Of a stretch of DNA of 10,661 nt, positions 7,083 through 10,661 are shown one piece after another. A program made the position numbers and the translations under genes. The stretch is from positions 1-10,661 of the forward strand of contig JAENXM010000046.1 in NCBI GenBank assembly GCA_016649525.1, given 5' to 3'. Source of the DNA: Actinomycetota bacterium. Its GTDB lineage: Bacteria > Actinomycetota > Geothermincolia > Fen-727 > Anoxymicrobiaceae. Positions within the stretch are counted from its first letter, which is position 1; the number at the start of each line of letters is the position of its first letter. Under the pieces are notes generated by a model. The model had not been told where the DNA came from and ran no database searches. It saw only the letters and a list, made by a program, of their open reading frames with translations.

Positions 7083-7124
7083 ATTCGTTGACGAATACCA
7101 AGAAACCCGCTTCAATAATATAAT
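7083..7124 (+). promoter_or_regulatory. Putative promoter and operator-like palindrome before the sigma factor gene
   Basis: This A/T-rich divergent gap holds TATAAT at 7119-7124, a TTGACG hexamer at 7088-7093, and a TTCAAT hexamer at 7111-7116 exactly 17 nt after TTGACG. The TTGACG lies within a 14-nt palindrome (ATTCGT-TG-ACGAAT, 7083-7096). Either TTGACG/TTCAAT or the lone TATAAT could drive the sigma-FecR unit. The palindrome could be an operator affecting it and the divergent hydrolase. All of this is pattern-based. Confidence 0.4.
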
Positions 7125-7141
7125 CATACAAACGGCCAGGC

Positions 7142-7798
7142 GTGGAGCCCGGGAGGCTCACGTGGTTCGGAGTGGGGGATTTATTGTCTGACGGACGTAT
7201 AGAAAAACGAGTAGAACGAAAAAGAGATTTCGTTGTAATACCGGGGAAGTGCGAGCCTGAGGAAGCTCTGGTAAGGGAGGCCGTCACCTCCCCTGATGCT
7301 CTGGAGGAGCTCTGCGACCTCTACGTCCCCCGGATTTACAACTTCGTGCTCAAGAGGGTAGGGAACGTACAGGACGCGGAGGATATAACCTCGACGGTCT
7401 TCGAGAAGGTCCTCCTTAACCTGGGGTCCTTCGACAGCCGGAAGGCGTCCTTCTCTACCTGGATATACAGGATAGCGATCAACAGCGTGACCGATTATTA
7501 CAGGGGCCGCGCAAGGAAGAGGGAGACCTCGCTGGAGGACTCCGGTTTCGAGGTCCTGCCGGGCGGCGACAGCGGGGTGGAGAGGCTTGGAAAGTACCTG
7601 GCGGTTTTGGACCTCCTTGACGGCCTGCCGTCCAAGTATCAGGAGGCGCTCACCCTCAGGTATTTCGGAGGGCTCAAGGTGCTGGAGGTCGCGGAGGTGC
7701 TGGGCATAAGCGAGACAGCTGCCTCGAAGAGGATGCTGCGCGGCCTGGAAGAGCTCCGCAGGATTGCTTTAACGGGAGTTCTAGAGGGACTGTTATGA
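7142..7798 (+). CDS. ECF-type (sigma-70 family) RNA polymerase sigma factor
   Basis: Up to 218 aa if begun at the GTG at 7142. Region 2 spans about 50-125, with AEDITSTVFEKVL (-10 recognition/core-binding helix) and FSTWIYRIAINSVTDYYR. Region 4 spans about 152-206, with LPSKYQEALTLRYFGGLKVLEVAE-type helices and the helix-turn-helix LGISETAASKRMLRGLEEL. There is no region 3, as expected for the ECF group. The start is uncertain: GTG at 7142 has no visible RBS and would lie only about 11 nt after the TSS predicted from TATAAT, while TTG at 7184 has G-rich GGAGTGGGGG just upstream; the first 40 residues are not conserved in the family. The TGA stop overlaps the next gene's ATG (ATGA at 7795-7798), so the two proteins are translated together. 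The partner is a membrane FecR protein, which indicates control by an envelope signal. Confidence 0.93.
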   Translation: MEPGRLTWFGVGDLLSDGRIEKRVERKRDFVVIPGKCEPEEALVREAVTSPDALEELCDLYVPRIYNFVLKRVGNVQDAEDITSTVFEKVLLNLGSFDSRKASFSTWIYRIAINSVTDYYRGRARKRETSLEDSGFEVLPGGDSGVERLGKYLAVLDLLDGLPSKYQEALTLRYFGGLKVLEVAEVLGISETAASKRMLRGLEELRRIALTGVLEGLL

Positions 7799-9351
7799 GA
7801 GAGGATCGGGGGTTGAAGTTGCCCCGCGGAAACCAAAGAGTGCACAGGCGAAAAAGATATGTCGAGGGTGTTGACTCGGGTCATCCCGTGGCCGAGGCGC
7901 TGCGTGAGCTGTGCCCGCCCGACAGCGAGATGAATCCCGAGGCCCGTGAGCGCATGATGGACCGCCTCTTCTTCGTCCAGAGAAGCATTCCACCGGAGAA
8001 GGAGAAACGCGGTGCCTTCAGGTGGAGGTACGCGATTGTTCCCGCCGCCGCGCTCGCCCTCACAGCCGTGCTTATACTTGTTGTCCTTTTCTCGGCCGGG
8101 CAGAAGAGCGTACCGTGGAAACTTTTCGCCAGTATCACAGAGCGTGATGGCTACGTGGAGGTCCTAAAGCCCGAAGGCAGCTGGCGGAGGGCAGGGGAAG
8201 GTGAAAGGCTCGAGGTCGGCTCCCGCGTTCGAAGCGGGCCCCGGTCATATGCGTCCGTGGTGTTCCCGGAGGGAAGCGTCATGAGGCTGACCGACGGCTC
8301 GGAGGCCCGCATCAAGAGCCTAGGCTCACGGTCCGTGGCGGTCGAGCATGTGAAAGGCAGCACCTATCACCGCGTGCAAAAGGGGACCGAGTATACCGTC
8401 GCCAACGCTGACGTCTCGTTCCGCGCGCTCGGGACCGCGTTCAACGTCGAGAACCGCGTGCCGAAGCAGCTCGAGATAGTCACGATCGAGAACGCGGTCG
8501 AGGTCGAGGTCGGAAGTCACGAGCCGATAAAGGTCTCGCAGGGCGAGGTCATGGTGGTCGCCATGGCCGGTGAGAAGAAAGCGGAGAAGCAGCCCGTCTC
8601 GAGGGAGAGGCTCGAGGAGGAGAGGCTGTACGCGAGCGCGAAGAAGGACGCTGAAGCCGGGAACCCGACGGGGATTTATAAAGAGCTCGATGTCACCATG
8701 GACCAGAAGCCGCCGAAGGAGCAGGAAGCGCAATACCCTCAATCGAAACTCGTCATAAGCCTGGGAGCCGTTGCCTCCGAGACCGGCGTGTCGCTCAACT
8801 GGGGAGTATCTGGAGAGGGCGAATACGACGCGCTAGCGCTTCTCAGGTCCGAGACTTCAGCGCCAACCTTACCGGCCGACGAGATCTCCAGGTATTCGGA
8901 TATCTCTATGACCTCCGCGACGGACAACAGCCTGTTGCAGGAGCATACATACCAGTACCGACTGGCTGCGTTGGACGGGCCGGCATCGGTCGCATATAGC
9001 AATACCGTAGTGGTGACCGTCCCGAAGCCGCGGCCAAAGCCTGGGTCGGCGTCAATGAACCTCATTGCCAGGGTTGGTGCGAACGGTGTACTTCTCGAGT
9101 GGAGCGTGACCGGCGCCAGCCGGTTCGACGGCTTCGTGGTGGAAAGGGTGGTGGAGAAAGCCCCGCCCAGGTCGGCGACTCCCACCGGGAGCTCGAGCGT
9201 CAAGAGAATAGCGAGCAGCGACGTTCTCTATTCGTACGCGGACAGCTCGGTAGCCGCCGGCCATACATACAGTTACCGGGTGGGCCTCGTTGTCGACGGC
9301 TCCGTGATGGTCTACTCAAAGACCGCCGCCGTAGAGGTGCCCGCCAAATAA
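7795..9351 (+). CDS. FecR-domain membrane protein with two FnIII-like repeats (probable anti-sigma/sensor)
   Basis: A 518-aa single-pass membrane protein. The N-terminal 76 residues are cytoplasmic and include a short helical stretch (about 30-65, PEARERMMDRL) that could bind the sigma factor. A transmembrane helix lies at about 79-102. An extracytoplasmic FecR domain follows (about 112-255: VGSRVRSGPRSYASVVF and ALGTAFNVEN are its hallmarks), then a charged, Lys/Glu-rich linker (256-315). Two repeats finish the protein (about 318-410 and 420-516). They share GVxLxWxVxG near the start and HTYxYR...YSxT...VxVP near the end, and look like fibronectin type III folds. ATG at 7795 has GAGGGA just upstream. 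The ATGA overlap with the sigma gene supports a sigma/anti-sigma pair. Classic FecR proteins are shorter and sense TonB receptors; no TonB system is seen here, so the FnIII region may bind a surface ligand instead (inference). Confidence 0.88.
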   Translation: MREDRGLKLPRGNQRVHRRKRYVEGVDSGHPVAEALRELCPPDSEMNPEARERMMDRLFFVQRSIPPEKEKRGAFRWRYAIVPAAALALTAVLILVVLFSAGQKSVPWKLFASITERDGYVEVLKPEGSWRRAGEGERLEVGSRVRSGPRSYASVVFPEGSVMRLTDGSEARIKSLGSRSVAVEHVKGSTYHRVQKGTEYTVANADVSFRALGTAFNVENRVPKQLEIVTIENAVEVEVGSHEPIKVSQGEVMVVAMAGEKKAEKQPVSRERLEEERLYASAKKDAEAGNPTGIYKELDVTMDQKPPKEQEAQYPQSKLVISLGAVASETGVSLNWGVSGEGEYDALALLRSETSAPTLPADEISRYSDISMTSATDNSLLQEHTYQYRLAALDGPASVAYSNTVVVTVPKPRPKPGSASMNLIARVGANGVLLEWSVTGASRFDGFVVERVVEKAPPRSATPTGSSSVKRIASSDVLYSYADSSVAAGHTYSYRVGLVVDGSVMVYSKTAAVEVPAK

Positions 9352-9592
9352 AGCCGTTTTCTACGGTAAAGGTCAACTATGTCCCGCCCAAACCTTTTGA
9401 GTGTATGCGGCATGCACTTCGAAGTCGCGAACTATGTCTGTGGCGGGGCGTCGATGAAGCGCTTGAATAAGCAAAACACAAGGGTTTCAAAACAGACAGC
9501 CGACAGGCTTATCCACCTGGAAACCCAGCGCTATTATACTGTGAACAATCTCACTATCCTTTCCTTACTAATTTCACCAGCTGGGCTACGCC
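9352..9592. other. Intergenic gap between convergent genes, no gene supported
   Basis: These 241 bases are less G+C-rich than the surroundings. The only open frame reads from an ATG at 9379 or 9454 to a stop at 9601-9603, has a weak ribosome site and no recognised motif (MKRLNKQNTRVSK from 9454), and runs into the end of the convergent gene. A promoter-like pair, TTATCC at 9509-9514 and TATTAT at 9532-9537 with 17-nt spacing, points to the right. A small RNA or a decayed gene remains possible, but neither is shown. Confidence 0.5.
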
Positions 9593-9599
9593 CTAGCTG
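9578..9599. terminator. Possible weak hairpin terminator
   Basis: CAGCTGGGC, a TAC loop, and GCCCTAGCTG form a nine-pair stem with one bulged base. It overlaps the last codons of the minus-strand zinc-ribbon gene and follows the FecR gene at a distance, so it could end transcription from either side. Neither strand has a proper T-run after it. Confidence 0.3.
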
Positions 9600-10396
9600 C
9601 TGATCAGCCACTGGTCTCCCTGCTTGACCAGGTTTACCTGCTTCGGCAGCGGAAAAGGCCTGGTGTGCAGCAGGATGTCGAACTCGGTCGTGTCGTCCTT
9701 TCCCTTCACCTCGACAAAGAACTTCGTTATCTCGACGGTCGCCGCCGAGTCGCTGGCCTTCAATGTCTTTGAATCGAACTCTTTGAGGGTGACCTTCCCC
9801 TGATGGCTGTATGGCGTCATGACCCCCTCGATACTGCTGACGAACGGCTCCCCCGGGACCGCTAGCGCCTGCGCTCCCGTATAGTCTCCCTCGGCAGCGA
9901 GGCGGCAGAACTCCTGTACGACGCCCTGGGGTGTGTCGAGTGAAGGCCCGCCCTTCTTTTGCAGGAACCCGAAGTAGACCGCGGCAGCGATTGCTGCGAC
10001 CACCGCAACGACAATCAGCATCATCACGATGATGTTCCGCTGGCCCACCCGGCTCTCATCCCCGGGCGGCATGGCAGCCGGCAGGGCCTTCTCGGTGATT
10101 CTCAGGCCGAAGGGGTCCTCGGCGGTCTGTTCCCCGGCCCCGGAGGACGACGGTGGCTCGGGGCCTTTATAGCCGCCTGTCAGCCTGTCTTCGAGCACGA
10201 CATGCTCAGGCGTGACCTCTGCTTCTGTCCCGGGCCACACGGTCTGGTCGGCAAGCGCGGATACATCTGCTGCCGCGACTTCCGGCGGCGGTACTTCCGG
10301 TTCAACGGCAGAGGCGGTTCTCTCCAAAGGGCTGCCGCACCCGGGACACGCGAGAGCGCCCTGTTCGACTTCCTCGCCGCAGAACTCGCAATTCAC
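9593..10396 (-). CDS. Zinc-ribbon membrane protein with C-terminal NTF2/DUF4878-like domain
   Basis: A 267-aa single-pass membrane protein. An N-terminal zinc ribbon, C3-x2-C6 and C17-x2-C20 (CEFC, then CPGC), lies in the cytoplasm. A Pro/Glu/Ala-rich disordered linker (25-118) precedes a transmembrane helix (about 121-144). The extracytoplasmic domain starts at TPQGVVQEFCRLAAEGDY (155-172) and ends with GDQWLI, the order seen in small NTF2-like/DUF4878-type folds. Its role is not known; similar zinc-ribbon/linker/TM proteins are common in Gram-positive-type genomes and may act in envelope sensing or assembly (inference). GTG at 10396 is chosen because the cysteine motif begins two codons later, GAGAGAGG stands upstream, and earlier in-frame codons overlap the preceding gene, whose stop lies 20 nt away. 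The two are probably one transcript. Confidence 0.86.
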   Translation of the reverse strand: MNCEFCGEEVEQGALACPGCGSPLERTASAVEPEVPPPEVAAADVSALADQTVWPGTEAEVTPEHVVLEDRLTGGYKGPEPPSSSGAGEQTAEDPFGLRITEKALPAAMPPGDESRVGQRNIIVMMLIVVAVVAAIAAAVYFGFLQKKGGPSLDTPQGVVQEFCRLAAEGDYTGAQALAVPGEPFVSSIEGVMTPYSHQGKVTLKEFDSKTLKASDSAATVEITKFFVEVKGKDDTTEFDILLHTRPFPLPKQVNLVKQGDQWLISS

Positions 10397-10415
10397 GGCT
10401 GTTATGCCTCTCTCA

Positions 10416-10661
10416 TCAGCGGGGCATGCAGAAGTACTCGGACTGTTCGGCCACGATAGGCCTGTCGGAGTGAATCTCCACCGCGTTGCCGGTCCACTCC
10501 ACCCCCGGTATGTCATCTACGTGGACGGTGGTCCTGCCTTTTGGCGGGACTCCGCATTCGTACCTGACGTCAGAGCCGTTCTCGACGTGGAAAGTTATGC
10601 CCACCGCCGCGCCCTGGTCTCCCGGGTTGAACAGGAGCAGGTACTCGTCGAACGTCCCTCC
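10416..10661 (-). CDS. C-terminal end of a probable secreted protein (5' end off window)
   Basis: The final 81 codons of a gene that enters from the right edge; the frame is open to the last base. The visible stretch starts GGTFDEYLLLFNPGDQ, continues through a beta-rich region with TTVHVDDIPGVE, and ends with SDRPIVAEQSEYF near the C-terminus. This order resembles a repeated beta-sandwich module (DUF5719-like) that I associate with the ends of secreted or cell-wall proteins of Actinomycetota and related MAGs; the match is from memory. What the rest of the protein does cannot be seen. A GTG at 10604 is an internal codon and not the likely start, because the conserved module begins before it. 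The zinc-ribbon membrane protein follows closely on the same strand. Confidence 0.75.
   Translation of the reverse strand, partial: GGTFDEYLLLFNPGDQGAAVGITFHVENGSDVRYECGVPPKGRTTVHVDDIPGVEWTGNAVEIHSDRPIVAEQSEYFCMPR

Noticed and set aside
8326..8742. Minus-strand open frame within the FecR gene
   Set aside because: Arg/Leu-rich shadow of a well-supported gene.
9509..9537. Promoter for a small RNA or small gene
   Set aside because: The TTATCC/TATTAT pair has good spacing, but nothing convincing lies downstream; it is kept only as a finding.
1..10661. CRISPR array, tRNA genes, insertion sequences or prophage genes
   Set aside because: No evenly spaced direct repeats, no cloverleaf with conserved T-loop, and no transposase, integrase or phage structural motif were seen.

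Overview
The window is bacterial chromosomal DNA of high G+C content. Genes are densely packed, with frequent GTG starts and good Shine-Dalgarno sequences. It opens inside a type-A RNase P RNA gene. The gene families seen are an 18-cysteine ferredoxin-like protein, an ECF sigma factor with a FecR/FnIII membrane protein, a zinc-ribbon membrane protein, and the end of a secreted protein with a FDEYLLL...PIVAE module. This mix recalls uncultured, probably anaerobic Actinomycetota lineages, but the assignment is inference from family memory and is not proven by the sequence. No mobile element, CRISPR array or tRNA was found.

Layout. (1) 1-356, + strand: the 3' part of rnpB, whose 5' end is off the left edge. 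(2) 365-4987, - strand: a compact four-gene cluster, read from right to left. It holds an extended-SDR NAD(P)-dependent epimerase/reductase, a cation diffusion facilitator (Zn-type metal efflux), an alpha/beta hydrolase fused to a polytopic membrane domain, and a cysteine-rich 4Fe-4S protein whose stop codon almost touches the end of rnpB. Gaps are 18 nt, then a 56-nt overlap, then 14 nt, so co-transcription is likely. (3) 4988-5135: a divergent promoter region. (4) 5136-6273, + strand: a secreted lipoprotein followed by a small single-domain cupin. (5) 6271-6303: a perfect 33-nt palindrome that contains the cupin stop codon and lies between convergent genes. (6) 6316-7068, - strand: a soluble alpha/beta hydrolase. 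(7) 7069-7141: a second divergent control region. (8) 7142-9351, + strand: an ECF-type sigma factor overlapping by ATGA with a single-pass FecR protein that carries two FnIII-like repeats, which together look like a signalling pair. (9) 9352-9592: an unexplained gap. (10) 9593-10661, - strand: a zinc-ribbon/TM/NTF2-like protein preceded by the C-terminal end of a probable secreted protein running off the right edge.

How the genes may work together. The four-gene cluster mixes redox or sugar/steroid-type oxidoreduction, metal export, membrane hydrolase activity and electron transfer, and no named pathway covers that set. The sigma/FecR pair is the clearest regulatory unit: the FecR protein probably holds or releases the sigma factor in response to an envelope signal. 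No completely new defence or mobile system is evident. The most unusual items are the cysteine-rich ferredoxin-like protein, the FecR-FnIII receptor, the hydrolase-membrane fusion and the perfect palindrome.
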